Assembly: GCF_003148475.1 (NCBI RefSeq)
Contig: NZ_QGGG01000004.1
Coordinates: forward strand, 267,487-331,486
Reading direction: 5' to 3'
DNA: 64,000 nt
Source: Pseudaminobacter salicylatoxidans
GTDB taxonomy: Bacteria; Pseudomonadota; Alphaproteobacteria; Rhizobiales; Rhizobiaceae
This document shows, one piece after another, positions 18,282-27,724 of this stretch. The notes beneath the pieces are model-generated. The model saw only the letters and a list, made by a program, of their open reading frames with translations. It did not search any database and was not told the DNA's origin. Every line of letters starts with the position of its first letter. Position 1 is the stretch's first letter. The translations under genes were made by a program, and so were the position numbers.

Positions 18282-20078
18282 ATGTTTTCAAGCTCTCGCG
18301 CAAGCGCCCTGTTTCCCCAAAAATCCGATCACTACCGCCTGGAAGGCGCCGAAGACGGCACAAAACCGCAAACGGCAACGCATACGGCGCAACGTTTGTG
18401 CTGGATATTGGCGTCACTTGCCAGCCTGGCGATCATCCTGGGAGCGCTTTACATCGTCGATCGCGGCTTCGACATTACCGACGAGGCCTACTATCTGTTC
18501 TGGATTTCCACGCCCGGAGAGTATCTGTATTCGGGCACGATGTTCGGGCATCTGCTCGAGCCCTTCATGGCTCTCGCAGGCGGCGACATCGCCACCCTTC
18601 GGCGGCTTTCTCTTGTACTGCTGGTGATAATTTCCGGGGCCGGCTGGTTTGCCTGGAAGCCTGAAGCGTCCGCTTCTCTGCTTTCCAGCGCCACAATCGC
18701 ACTCTGTTTGAGCGCCTTTTCTCTTTTCCTGCAGGGCAATTTGTGGATCCCCACGCCATCCTACAATGCGCTCGCAATATTCGCGGGCTTCGCGCTGTTT
18801 GCGGCATTGGGCCTGTTGGCGCGCGATGCTGCCCGGCCGGCCGCAGCGCTTCTGGCCGGGTTTGCTGGGCTCTGCTCGTTTGCGTCGCGCCCCAGCGCTG
18901 GCGCCGCCTTTGCCGCGATTTACGCCGCCGCCATCATCGTCTCCGCCAGATCTCCGCGGCAGGCGCTGCGCGACTTCCTGGCGGCCGGCGTGGCGACACT
19001 GCTTCTCGGCATTCTGTTCGGCCTGCTGATTGTCGATCCGGCCGCCATATGGCGGCAGTATCAGCAATTCTCCCTGCTCTGGATGGGATCAGGCGAACTC
19101 TCGTCACAACTGGGCAAACAGTTGCACCGCTTTGCGACGTCACCATCGAGGGGAGCGCTCCTGGTCGCCGGCTTCGGGTTGATCGGTCTGGCCCTTGTCA
19201 TCCGGCGACTTGCCCCATCCGTCGCCAAACGCGGCGTGGTGGCGCTCGCCGTCCTCTACCTTCTGATCGCATGCGCTCTGATAGTTTCGATTGAGCACCA
19301 CCTGAACTATCCCATCCTCCTGATCATGCTGGCGACCTGCAGCGCCATCGCGATCATCAGCATTGCGATAGTGCTGGACTCCAACCGTCCAGCCCACCCT
19401 TATGTGGTCCTGGCGCTGGCATTGCTGATCCCCTTCGTCGCGCAACTGGGCACGGGCAGCGACATCACCAGGGCGGCCTTCAATTCCCTGGGAATAACGG
19501 CTGTCGTAGTGGTCGTTTCCACGGCCAGGGCTTTCGGGAGGAACGTGGCAGCCATTCCGGCACTCTGCTTTGTGGTGATGCTCGCTTGCACCTTGTGGGC
19601 CAGCCTCGCCAAGCCCTACCGGCTGCCCGCCGATATCTGGTCGCAATCCACCGCCTTCGCGTTTCCGCGGCATGGCACGCTCCTGCTCGACAGCGGCACG
19701 CATGCCATGCTGAGCACGATACGTGACGCCGCCGTCCTGCACGGCTTTGCCGAAGATACGCCTGTGCTCGATTTCACGGGACAAAGCCCCGGCATTGTCT
19801 TTGCCATGGGAGGATCGGCGCCGGGAACACCGTGGCTGGTCGGCGGATACCAGTGGTCGGATCGCCAGCTCGTTGCCATACTGGACTCGCTCAGCGAGGA
19901 GCAACGCCGCAATGCATGGATATTGTGGGGAGAAAACCGGCGGGCCGTCAGTCGCGATCGCTTGCGCGAACTCGGATTTGACCTCGAGACGGGCTATTCA
20001 CTGGTGACGGAAGTGCCGCATTCAATTCAGAAATGGCGGATCGGCGTCTACGCACCGCTGCACGGCGACAAGCAATAG
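18282..20078 (+). CDS. Multi-spanning membrane protein, probable GT-C glycosyltransferase
   Basis: A protein of about 598 residues with at least ten hydrophobic helices followed by a soluble C-terminal domain of about 150 residues. Just after the first helix is RGFDITDEAYYLFW, whose Asp and Asp-Glu acids sit where GT-C enzymes (ArnT, PMT families) have their periplasmic catalytic acid. Such enzymes take a sugar from polyprenyl phosphate and attach it to lipid A, LPS or protein. It is divergent from the dehydratase operon, which would supply its lipid-linked sugar. The start is uncertain: the ATG at 18282 has only a weak ribosome site, and other ATGs lie upstream. The GT-C assignment is inference from topology and the acidic loop. 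Confidence 0.62.
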   Translation: MFSSSRASALFPQKSDHYRLEGAEDGTKPQTATHTAQRLCWILASLASLAIILGALYIVDRGFDITDEAYYLFWISTPGEYLYSGTMFGHLLEPFMALAGGDIATLRRLSLVLLVIISGAGWFAWKPEASASLLSSATIALCLSAFSLFLQGNLWIPTPSYNALAIFAGFALFAALGLLARDAARPAAALLAGFAGLCSFASRPSAGAAFAAIYAAAIIVSARSPRQALRDFLAAGVATLLLGILFGLLIVDPAAIWRQYQQFSLLWMGSGELSSQLGKQLHRFATSPSRGALLVAGFGLIGLALVIRRLAPSVAKRGVVALAVLYLLIACALIVSIEHHLNYPILLIMLATCSAIAIISIAIVLDSNRPAHPYVVLALALLIPFVAQLGTGSDITRAAFNSLGITAVVVVVSTARAFGRNVAAIPALCFVVMLACTLWASLAKPYRLPADIWSQSTAFAFPRHGTLLLDSGTHAMLSTIRDAAVLHGFAEDTPVLDFTGQSPGIVFAMGGSAPGTPWLVGGYQWSDRQLVAILDSLSEEQRRNAWILWGENRRAVSRDRLRELGFDLETGYSLVTEVPHSIQKWRIGVYAPLHGDKQ

Positions 20079-20104
20079 AACACCGCCCCGAACCGAAGAC
20101 TGGC

Positions 20105-20133
20105 CAGCGAAAAGCGGAAACCGGTTTTCGCTG
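20105..20133. repeat. Palindromic core related to the dispersed intergenic repeat
   Basis: CAGCGAAAA (20105-20113) pairs with TTTTCGCTG (20125-20133) around a GCGGAAACCGG centre. Read on the minus strand, the core CGAAAACCGGTTTCCGCTTT matches the centre of the longer repeat at 50919-51030 with one or two changes. It lies 26 bases after the GT-C-like gene and could also act as its terminator. Confidence 0.5.
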
Positions 20134-20216
20134 ACGCGCGCCTTGCACTCGGGATTATATCCTGATGCCTCGGGCGCACCGCTTGAGAGCGATGCGCCAC
20201 AGGTTTGGCTGGGCAA

Positions 20217-22043
20217 TCAGGCGGCGCCGACGGTCTTCGACTTCTCGAAGCGCTTGCGCTCGTTCGGGTCGAGATACATCTTGCGCAGGCGGATCGACTT
20301 CGGCGTCACCTCGACCAGTTCGTCGTCCTGGATCCAGGACAGCGCGCGCTCCAGCGTCATGCGGATCGGCGGGGTCAGCTTCACCGCCTCGTCCTTGCCG
20401 GCGGCGCGGATGTTGGTGAGCTTCTTGCCCTTCAGCACATTGACCTCGAGGTCGTTGTCGCGGCTATGGATGCCGATGATCATGCCCTGATAGACCTTCA
20501 CGCCGGCGTCAATGACCATCGGGCCGCGGTCTTCGAGGTTGAACAGCGCATAGGCAACCGCCTCGCCCTGATCGTTCGAGATCAGGACGCCGTTGACACG
20601 GCCGGGCAGCTCGCCCTTGTAGGGCTCATAGGCGTGGAACAGGCGGTTCATCACCGCCGTGCCGCGCGTGTCGGTCAGGAGTTCCGACTGGTAGCCGATA
20701 AGGCCGCGCGTCGGCGCATGGAAGACCAGACGCTGGCGGTTGCCGCCCGAAGGGCGCAGTTCCGTCATATCGGCCTTGCGCTCCGACATCTTCTGCACGA
20801 CGACGCCGGCATGTTCCTCGTCCACGTCGATGACGACTTCCTCGATCGGCTCGAGCAGCTGGCCGTTCTCGTCTTTCTGCATGACGACGCGCGGACGCGA
20901 CACGGCAAGCTCGAAGCCTTCGCGGCGCATGGTTTCGATCAGCACGGCAAGCTGCAGTTCGCCGCGACCGGAAACGTAGAAGCTGTCCTTGTCGGCCGAT
21001 TCCTCGATCTTCAGCGCGACATTGCCCTCAGCCTCTTTCAACAGGCGGTCGCGGATGACGCGGCTGGTGACCTTGTCGCCCTCGGTGCCCGCCAGCGGCG
21101 AGTCGTTGACCAAGAAGGACATGGTGACGGTGGGCGGGTCGATGGGCTGGGCCGCCATCGGCGCGGCGATGGCCGGATCGCAGAACGTATCTGCGACGGT
21201 GCCCTTGGAAAGCCCGGCAATGGCGACGATATCGCCGGCCTGCGCTTCCTCGATGGGCTGGCGGTCGATGCCGCGGAAAGCGAGGATCTTGGAGACGCGG
21301 CCATTTTCCAGCAGCGTGCCGTCATGGTGCAGCACCTTGACCGGCTGGTTCGGCTTCAGCGTGCCGGCCTCGATGCGGCCGGTGATGATGCGACCGAGGA
21401 ACGGATTGGCCTCCAGGATGGTGCCGATCATGCGGAACGGACCCTCCGCGACCTTGGGCTCCGGCACATGCTTGAGCACGAGGTCGAACAGCGGCGCGAG
21501 CCCCTGATCCTTCGGGCCTTCCGGGTTTTCGGCCATCCAGCCGTCACGGCCCGAGCCGTACATGATGGGGAAGTCGAGCTGCTCGTCAGTGGCGTCGAGC
21601 GCTGCGAAAAGGTCGAACACCTCGTTGATGACCTCGTTGTGACGGGCATCGGGACGGTCGATCTTGTTGACCGCGACGATCGGCTTGAGGCCGACCTTGA
21701 GCGCCTTGCCGACCACGAACTTGGTCTGCGGCATCGGGCCTTCAGCGGCGTCCACCAGCACGATGGCGCCATCGACCATGTTGAGGATGCGCTCCACCTC
21801 GCCGCCGAAATCGGCGTGGCCGGGCGTGTCGACGATGTTGATGCGCGTATCCTTCCATTCCACCGAGGTGGCCTTGGCCAGAATGGTGATGCCGCGTTCC
21901 TTTTCGATATCGCCCGAGTCCATCACGCGCTCGGCGACGCGCTGGTTGTCGCGCACGGAGCCGGATTGTTTCAGGAGCGCATCGACCAGCGTCGTCTTGC
22001 CATGGTCAACGTGCGCGATGATCGCGATATTGCGGAGTTTCAT
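20217..22043 (-). CDS. typA: Translational GTPase TypA/BipA
   Basis: A 608-residue ribosome-binding GTPase involved in 50S assembly and stress adaptation. The G1 loop is AHVDHGKTT (10-18), switch II is [14 protein letters not shown] and NKIDRP gives G4. It has the EF-G-like domains III and V ([22 protein letters not shown]) and the TypA-specific C-terminal domain including [13 protein letters not shown]. The [14 protein letters not shown] fits the family start; the in-frame start 18 codons upstream is not conserved. It is transcribed convergently with the GT-C-like gene. Confidence 0.97.
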   Translation of the reverse strand: MKLRNIAIIAHVDHGKTTLVDALLKQSGSVRDNQRVAERVMDSGDIEKERGITILAKATSVEWKDTRINIVDTPGHADFGGEVERILNMVDGAIVLVDAAEGPMPQTKFVVGKALKVGLKPIVAVNKIDRPDARHNEVINEVFDLFAALDATDEQLDFPIMYGSGRDGWMAENPEGPKDQGLAPLFDLVLKHVPEPKVAEGPFRMIGTILEANPFLGRIITGRIEAGTLKPNQPVKVLHHDGTLLENGRVSKILAFRGIDRQPIEEAQAGDIVAIAGLSKGTVADTFCDPAIAAPMAAQPIDPPTVTMSFLVNDSPLAGTEGDKVTSRVIRDRLLKEAEGNVALKIEESADKDSFYVSGRGELQLAVLIETMRREGFELAVSRPRVVMQKDENGQLLEPIEEVVIDVDEEHAGVVVQKMSERKADMTELRPSGGNRQRLVFHAPTRGLIGYQSELLTDTRGTAVMNRLFHAYEPYKGELPGRVNGVLISNDQGEAVAYALFNLEDRGPMVIDAGVKVYQGMIIGIHSRDNDLEVNVLKGKKLTNIRAAGKDEAVKLTPPIRMTLERALSWIQDDELVEVTPKSIRLRKMYLDPNERKRFEKSKTVGAA

Positions 22044-22215
22044 ATGGGTTCCGAGGAGGGTTGGCGGGCGCCGGAAAGGCGACGCCCCGCGTTTCACTTG
22101 CGCGCGCTCTTACATGGTTTTTCGCAAATGCGAAAGAGGCGCACGCAAAACGGCCCGCCGAAACGGGCCGCAGACATGCGAAAAAATCATCCGGACCGGG
22201 CGGCGGAACTGGCGG

Positions 22216-24270
22216 TCAGACGAGCCCGCGCTTCTCCATCATGGCGTCGGCCGTCGGCATCTTGCCGCGGAAATGCGTGTAGAGCTCTTCCGGATCGGCC
22301 GAACCGCCGGCCGAATAGATGTATTTGCGCAAACGCTCGGCCATGGCCGGATCGAAGGCATTGCCGGTCTCCTCGAAGGCCGAGAAAGCGTCGGCATCGA
22401 GCACTTCCGACCACATGTAGGAATAATAGCCGGCCGAATAGCCCTCGCCCGAGAACACATGCTGGAAATGCGGCGTGCGGTGGCGCATGGCGATGGTGTC
22501 GGGCATGTGGAGCGCCTTCAACGTCTCGGCCTCGAAGGCAAGCGGCTGGCTCGGCGCATCGGCGCGCGCGTGATAAGCCATGTCGACCAGCGCCGACGCC
22601 GCGAACTCGACCGTCGCGAAGCCCGCGCCGAAGGTTTTTGCCGCCAGCATCTTGTCGAGCAGCGCCTTGGGCATGGGCTCGCCGGTCTTGAAATGCAGCG
22701 CATGCTTTTCCAGCACCTGCGGGACGGTCAGCCAATGTTCGTAGAGCTGCGAGGGCAGTTCCACGAAATCGCGCGAGACGGAGGTGCCCGACACGGACGG
22801 CCAGGTGACTTCGGTGAGCATACCGTGCAATGCATGGCCGAATTCGTGGAACAGGGTCCTGGCCTCGTCCAGCGACAGCAGAGCCGGCTCGCCTTCGGCG
22901 GGTTTCGCGAAATTCATGATGTTGTAGATGATCGGGCTGGAGCCCTTGCCGAGCTTGTAGCCGGATTGCAGCGAGCTCATCCACGCGCCCGAGCGCTTGG
23001 ACGAACGCGCGAAATAATCGGCCAGGAACAGGGCGCGATGGCTGCCGTCGGCGTTCTTCACCTCAAAGAGGCGCACATCCGGATGCCAGGCGGGAATGCC
23101 CTTCTTTTCCACGAAGCTGACGCCGAACAGGCGGTTGGCCACGTCGAAACAGGCATCGATGACGCGCTCAAGCTGGAGATACGGCTTCAGCTCGGCCTCG
23201 TCGAAGGCGTATTTTTCGGCGCGCAGCTTCTCCTGGTAGAAGCGCCAGTCCCAGGCGGCGAGCTTGTCGTTGGAGCCGGAGGCGGCGGCGATGCGCTGCA
23301 GTTCCGCCTCATCGGCCGCCGCCTTCTCGCGCGCCTTGTCCCAGACCGGCTCCAGCAGCGCCATCACGGCCGATGGCGTCTTGGCCATGGTGTCGTCGAG
23401 CTTCAGCGCCGCATAGTTCTCGTAGCCGAGCAGCCTTGCCTTTTCGGCGCGCAGCGCCAGCGTCTTCGCCACGATCCCGCTATTGTCAGTATCGCCGCCA
23501 TTCTCGCCGCGCATGATGAAAGCCCTGTAGGCCTTTTCGCGCAGGTCGCGGCGCTCGGAGAAAGTGGTGAAGGGCTCGTAGATCGAGCGCGACAGCGTCA
23601 CCGCATAACGGCCCTTCTGGCCGCGCGCCTCGGCGGCCTGCGCCATGGCGCTTTTGACAAATTCCGGCAGGCCGGCAAGAGCATCCGCGTCGAGGAACAG
23701 CGCCCAGTCGGCCTCGTCGGCCAGAACGTTCTGGCCGAAATGCGCACCCAGCCCGGCAAGCTCCTCATTGATGCTTGCCAGCCGCTTCTTGCCCTCGTCG
23801 TCGAGCTTTGCGCCGGCGCGCACGAAGCCTTTCCATGTCCGTTCCAGCACGCGAAGCGTCTCGGCATCGAGACCCAGCGTGTCGCGGCGCCGATAGAGAC
23901 CGTCGATGCGGGCGAAGAGCTTCGCATTCATCGAGATCGCCGAATAGTGCCGCGCCATCTTGGGCGAGATGTCGCGCTCCAGCGCCTGGATGGTCTTGTT
24001 GGTGTGAGCCCCTGCCCGGCACCAGAAGATGGCCGAGACGCGGTCCAGCGCATCGCCCGAAAGCTCCAGCGCGGCAAGCGTGTTTTCGACCGTGGGCTTG
24101 TCAGGATTGCCGGCGATCGCCCCGATCTCGGCCTCATGCGCCTTCAGAGCCGCCTCAAAGACCGGCGCGAAATCGCCATCGCCGATGCGTGAAAAATCCG
24201 GCAGGCCGAGCGGCCCGTTCCACAGCGTCAGCGGATTGCTCTTCAGATCGACGGCGATTTCGGAAGACAT
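22216..24270 (-). CDS. dcp: M3 family zinc metallopeptidase, peptidyl-dipeptidase Dcp type
   Basis: A 684-residue cytoplasmic oligopeptidase. The zinc motif HEFGH is at about 475-479 ([14 protein letters not shown]), with the third ligand expected in the helix after it. The following [20 protein letters not shown] matches Dcp rather than oligopeptidase A, which has a different spacing. It probably clears peptides released by larger proteases. The [13 protein letters not shown] fits the family; upstream codons to 24363 run into the marR promoter region. It is divergent from the marR gene. Confidence 0.92.
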   Translation of the reverse strand: MSSEIAVDLKSNPLTLWNGPLGLPDFSRIGDGDFAPVFEAALKAHEAEIGAIAGNPDKPTVENTLAALELSGDALDRVSAIFWCRAGAHTNKTIQALERDISPKMARHYSAISMNAKLFARIDGLYRRRDTLGLDAETLRVLERTWKGFVRAGAKLDDEGKKRLASINEELAGLGAHFGQNVLADEADWALFLDADALAGLPEFVKSAMAQAAEARGQKGRYAVTLSRSIYEPFTTFSERRDLREKAYRAFIMRGENGGDTDNSGIVAKTLALRAEKARLLGYENYAALKLDDTMAKTPSAVMALLEPVWDKAREKAAADEAELQRIAAASGSNDKLAAWDWRFYQEKLRAEKYAFDEAELKPYLQLERVIDACFDVANRLFGVSFVEKKGIPAWHPDVRLFEVKNADGSHRALFLADYFARSSKRSGAWMSSLQSGYKLGKGSSPIIYNIMNFAKPAEGEPALLSLDEARTLFHEFGHALHGMLTEVTWPSVSGTSVSRDFVELPSQLYEHWLTVPQVLEKHALHFKTGEPMPKALLDKMLAAKTFGAGFATVEFAASALVDMAYHARADAPSQPLAFEAETLKALHMPDTIAMRHRTPHFQHVFSGEGYSAGYYSYMWSEVLDADAFSAFEETGNAFDPAMAERLRKYIYSAGGSADPEELYTHFRGKMPTADAMMEKRGLV

Positions 24271-24386
24271 GGGCAGCTCTTTCTCTTGCGGACGGATGGT
24301 CGGCGGGGCCGGCACGAAACCGGCGGTCACGACCGATGTAAGGCGCGGTCCCGGCGCGCGCAACTCTTGACGCGGGCAGGAACATT

Positions 24387-24405
24387 TTATAAGGAACGCT
24401 TATAA
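24387..24405. promoter_or_regulatory. Probable MarR operator overlapping a -10 box
   Basis: A perfect 7-bp inverted repeat, TTATAAG (24387-24393) and CTTATAA (24399-24405), with a five-base spacer. A consensus TATAAT at 24401-24406 overlaps its right arm and lies 21 bases before the marR ATG. This is the usual arrangement for an autorepressing MarR protein. A TTGACG at 24367-24372 may serve a second start. Confidence 0.65.
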
Positions 24406-24426
24406 TAAGGTATCATTACTAATTTT

Positions 24427-24903
24427 ATGGTCTACAAGGTCAACCCCGACAGCTTCGGGTTCCTGGTCACGGATGTGGCGCGGCTGATCCGCGCCGAGAT
24501 GGACCGCCGTATCGGCGAGGCAGGTCTCGGCCTGACGCCCGCCGAAGGGCGCACGCTCTCGCATGCCGCCCGCGCCGGCGTCGTGCGCCAGAACGTGCTG
24601 GCCGAGCGCATGGGCGTGGAAGCGATGACGCTGAGTGCCGCACTCGACCGGCTGGAAGCGCAGGGGCTTGTCGAGCGGCAGCCCGATCCGACCGACCGCC
24701 GCGCGAAGCTCGTCCATGTCACCGAAAAGGCCGGCGAGATGCTGGAGCGCATGGCGCCCATCAGCGCCTCCATTCGCGCCGACGCGTCGCTGGGGATCAC
24801 GCCACAAGACTGGGACCGCCTGCTCGACCTTCTCAAGACGGTGCGCGCCACGCTGTCGGCCGCCAAGTCCGAACCGGGCGCCAGGGAAGCCGCATCCGGA
24901 TGA
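24427..24903 (+). CDS. MarR family transcriptional regulator
   Basis: A 158-residue winged-helix regulator. The helix-turn-helix runs through RQNVLAERMGVEAMTLSAALDRLEAQGLVER, cut here as two adjoining helices, and the wing DPTDRRAKLVHVTEKA is a textbook MarR feature. Its last codons overlap the efflux gene start by four bases (ATGA), so the two form one transcript. With the palindrome in its promoter, the likely role is repression of itself and the pump until a toxic ligand binds. Confidence 0.92.
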   Translation: MVYKVNPDSFGFLVTDVARLIRAEMDRRIGEAGLGLTPAEGRTLSHAARAGVVRQNVLAERMGVEAMTLSAALDRLEAQGLVERQPDPTDRRAKLVHVTEKAGEMLERMAPISASIRADASLGITPQDWDRLLDLLKTVRATLSAAKSEPGAREAASG

Positions 24904-26132
24904 ACATGCAAACGCCCCTCCAGCCGGCTGCGGTGATGAGCGAGCGCCGGGTGGCGCTGATCGGCGGCCTGATGGCGGCCATCGGGCCGATGTCCCTGTC
25001 GCTGTTCACGCCGGCCATGCCCGAGATCGTGCATGCCTTCGGCACCACGCAATCTGCGGTGAAAATGACGATGTCGCTGTATTTTGGCGGCTTCGCCTTT
25101 GCCCAACTCGCCTGCGGGCCGCTGTCGGATGCCTTCGGCCGCAGGCCGGTGACAGTCGCGTTCATGGCCATCTATCTGGCCGGCAGCATCTTCGCGCTGC
25201 TGTCGCCCACCATCGAGATGCTGATCGCGGCGCGCTTCCTGCAAGGCGTGGGCGCGGCAGTGGGCGTGGCGGTTTCGCGTGCTCTGGTGCGCGACCTCTT
25301 CACCCATGAGCGCTCGGCGCGCATCATGAACCTCATCGGTATCATTCTGGCCATCGGCCCGGCGGTTTCGCCCACGCTGGGCGGCTTCACCATGGAGCTG
25401 TTCGGCTGGCATGCCATCTTCCTGCTGATGGTGGCCATGGGCGGTCTGGTCGTGGCGGTGACGATGGTTTCCATGCGCGAGACGGTAATGCGCGATCCGT
25501 CGCGGCTGCGTCCGCGCCAGTTGCTCAAGAACTACGCCCTGATCCTGGGCACGCCCTATTTCACGCTCTCCAGCCTCGCCATCGGCGGCTCGGCCGGCGC
25601 GCTCTATGTGCTCGCCTCCGTGCTTCCCTTCGTGATGATGGAGCGCGTGGGGCTGACGCCGACGCAGTTCGGCGTGGGCATGATGATCCAGTCGGCGAGC
25701 TATCTGGTCGGGTCGCTGGTGCTGCGCCGCCTCATCGGCCGTTTCGGCGCTTTCCGGCTGGTTCCGGTGGGCCTCGTCTGCATCGGCGTGGCGAGCCTTG
25801 CGCTGGCGATCGGCCTGCGGCTGTTCGAGCCGAATTTCTACAACGTCATGGTGCCGGTGGGGGTCTACGCCTTCGGCATCGCCTATGTCATGCCGGCCAT
25901 GAGCACGGCGGCCATGGCACCCTTCCAGAAGAATGCCGGCGCCGCCTCGGCCATGATGGGCTTTTTCCAGATGGGCGCGGGCCTGCTCGGCAGCGCCTGC
26001 GCGGCGATGGTGGCCGATACGGTCGTTGCCGTCGCGACCATCATTCCGATCATGGGCCTGATCGCCATCCTGTCCTGGGTGATCTGGCGCACACTCCCGG
26101 AGCCGCACCAGACGACCTCGCGACACCCGTAA
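24900..26132 (+). CDS. Bcr/CflA family multidrug efflux MFS transporter
   Basis: A 410-residue drug:proton antiporter with 12 predicted membrane helices. The first helix is followed by SLFTPAMPEI, loop 2-3 contains GPLSDAFGRRPV (MFS motif A), and helix 4 and 5 carry RFLQGVGAAVGVAVSRALVRD and the antiporter motif near ILAIGPAVSPTLGG. These are Bcr/CflA hallmarks. It is translationally coupled to the upstream MarR gene. Drug specificity cannot be inferred. Confidence 0.92.
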   Translation: MNMQTPLQPAAVMSERRVALIGGLMAAIGPMSLSLFTPAMPEIVHAFGTTQSAVKMTMSLYFGGFAFAQLACGPLSDAFGRRPVTVAFMAIYLAGSIFALLSPTIEMLIAARFLQGVGAAVGVAVSRALVRDLFTHERSARIMNLIGIILAIGPAVSPTLGGFTMELFGWHAIFLLMVAMGGLVVAVTMVSMRETVMRDPSRLRPRQLLKNYALILGTPYFTLSSLAIGGSAGALYVLASVLPFVMMERVGLTPTQFGVGMMIQSASYLVGSLVLRRLIGRFGAFRLVPVGLVCIGVASLALAIGLRLFEPNFYNVMVPVGVYAFGIAYVMPAMSTAAMAPFQKNAGAASAMMGFFQMGAGLLGSACAAMVADTVVAVATIIPIMGLIAILSWVIWRTLPEPHQTTSRHP

Positions 26133-26241
26133 TGGGGCTGGAGCGGTCTCCCTTTTGACGAAGCCGTCGAGACCGCCCTATCCGCTTCCGCGCATTTGCG
26201 GCCGCAAAGCCGCTTCGCACCTTGTGCTGGAAGGCTCCGGG

Positions 26242-26886
26242 TCAGCCGGCCTCTGGCCGCTCGAAATCGCCGGTTTCCTTGTTCATCACCCACAACTCGC
26301 CGGTCGAGATATCGAACCATGCGCCGTAAATCGTGAGCCTGCCCTTGTCCTCGAGGATCTTCACGCAGGGAAAGGTGCGCAGATTGGCGATGGAATAGCG
26401 GATCGAGATGCGTTCAAGCGCCGTCTGGCGCTCGGTGGTGGTCATCATGCTGTTGCCTGCAACCGCTTCGGTTGCAGGCGCCAGAAGGCTCATCCAGCGG
26501 CCGATGAAATCGCCGGGCGAGAGCGGCTTCATCGCCGGGTCGAGCGCCGCCTTGATACCGCCGCAACGGCCGTGGCCCATGACGACGATGTTCTTGACCT
26601 TCAGCGCCTGCACGGCGAATTCCAGTGCCGCCGACGTGGCGTGAAACTCGCCATCGGGCTCGTAGGGCGGCACCAGATTGGCGACATTGCGCAGCACGAA
26701 CAGTTCGCCGGGGCCGGCGTCGAAGATGGTTTCCGGGGCCGAGCGTGAATCGCAACAGGCAATCACCAGCGTGTCGGGCGCCTGCCCCTCTTGCGCCAGC
26801 CTTCGATAGCGGTCGCTTTCGACCTCGAAGCGGCCGTGCATGAAGTTGTGGTAACCTGTGAGAAGCTTCTCTGGGAGATGGGTCAT
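26242..26886 (-). CDS. Beta-class carbonic anhydrase
   Basis: A 214-residue zinc enzyme interconverting CO2 and bicarbonate. The zinc ligands are visible in CCDSR (44-48; Cys44, Asp46, Arg48 dyad) and GHGRCGG (His105, Cys108). The ATG MTHLPEKLL is the family start; the upstream frame has no supporting signal. It is the last gene of a leftward run (small membrane protein, pdxY, DUF429 gene) but a 61-base gap precedes it, so it may have its own promoter. Confidence 0.96.
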   Translation of the reverse strand: MTHLPEKLLTGYHNFMHGRFEVESDRYRRLAQEGQAPDTLVIACCDSRSAPETIFDAGPGELFVLRNVANLVPPYEPDGEFHATSAALEFAVQALKVKNIVVMGHGRCGGIKAALDPAMKPLSPGDFIGRWMSLLAPATEAVAGNSMMTTTERQTALERISIRYSIANLRTFPCVKILEDKGRLTIYGAWFDISTGELWVMNKETGDFERPEAG

Positions 26887-26947
26887 GCGACGGCAATAAA
26901 ACCAAAGCCGTCTCCAATCAACGCAATTGCGCGGGCTTCGGTGGATT

Positions 26948-27724
26948 TTACACCCGGATCGCGATCGGCAGGCCGTGCGCGTCCATGCCCGCGGGGTCCG
27001 GAAACGAGATCGCCTCGCCACGCGCGAAACGCGCCGCCACCAGCATCACCGCCGTTGCGTCCAGAAAATCGTCTTCCCCGGCCCCGCGCGGCGGCGGCAT
27101 ATCGAGAAAGGCGCGCGGCACGCCCTTGTCCTCCAGAAGCGCCTTGCGCTCGGCCATGCCTGCCGGATTGACGCGACCCTTGATCTTCTTGGGCAGCGCC
27201 ATCGCCTGCCCGCCATTGAGCTGCCAGAACGCCACCTCCGGGTGGGATTCAATGACGCGGCCAATGAGTGCGGGCTGCTCGCGCAGCATTATGTCCAACT
27301 CGCGGATCCTGGAGAAAATGCCGAATGCCTGGATGGACACACCGCGCGACGGCAAGGAAGTGGCGCGAGCCACCGCGCTTGCCCTGCGATGGGCCTCATA
27401 CCAGGTCTCCAGCGTCGTGAACCCGTTCGTATCGGCATAGACCGCCGCGCGCGAAGGGATGGAAAAGACGCTGGATTGCCGCGCGCCGAGAAGCGGCCGC
27501 ACCAGCGCCTCGGGGCCACGCCCGCCGTAACCGGAAAACTCCGGCAGGCCGATCGGCATGTCCACGGCGATCGCCGCATCCTGCGGCAAATATGCGATGA
27601 GTTCGGCGAAGCTGGAGAACACGCGCGTTTCGGGCGTCGCTTCGGGTCGGCGCCATACCGCGACCCAACCGGCCTTGCAGCCATCCGCCCCGGCAACTGT
27701 ACGTCCGGCCGGCGCTGCGGTCAT
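26948..27724 (-). CDS. DUF429 family protein, predicted RNase H-like nuclease
   Basis: A 258-residue member of DUF429, predicted on structural grounds to have an RNase H-like fold but with no established substrate. Visible landmarks are GADGCKAGWVAVW near the start, AVDMPIGLPEF with the first catalytic-type acids, SRIRELD, ESHPEVAFWQLNGG and DDFLDATAVMLVAARFARG near the end. The start overlaps the pdxY stop by four bases (ATGA). Linkage to pdxY does not by itself suggest a role in vitamin B6 metabolism. Confidence 0.85.
   Translation of the reverse strand: MTAAPAGRTVAGADGCKAGWVAVWRRPEATPETRVFSSFAELIAYLPQDAAIAVDMPIGLPEFSGYGGRGPEALVRPLLGARQSSVFSIPSRAAVYADTNGFTTLETWYEAHRRASAVARATSLPSRGVSIQAFGIFSRIRELDIMLREQPALIGRVIESHPEVAFWQLNGGQAMALPKKIKGRVNPAGMAERKALLEDKGVPRAFLDMPPPRGAGEDDFLDATAVMLVAARFARGEAISFPDPAGMDAHGLPIAIRV

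Noticed and set aside
9950..20078. Complete O-antigen or capsule locus
   Set aside because: No polymerase, Wzx/Wzy or ABC exporter genes and only one soluble glycosyltransferase; the set fits a single-sugar modification better.
20205..24192. Two long plus-strand frames opposite typA and dcp
   Set aside because: Both overlap conserved minus-strand genes and contain no recognisable domain.
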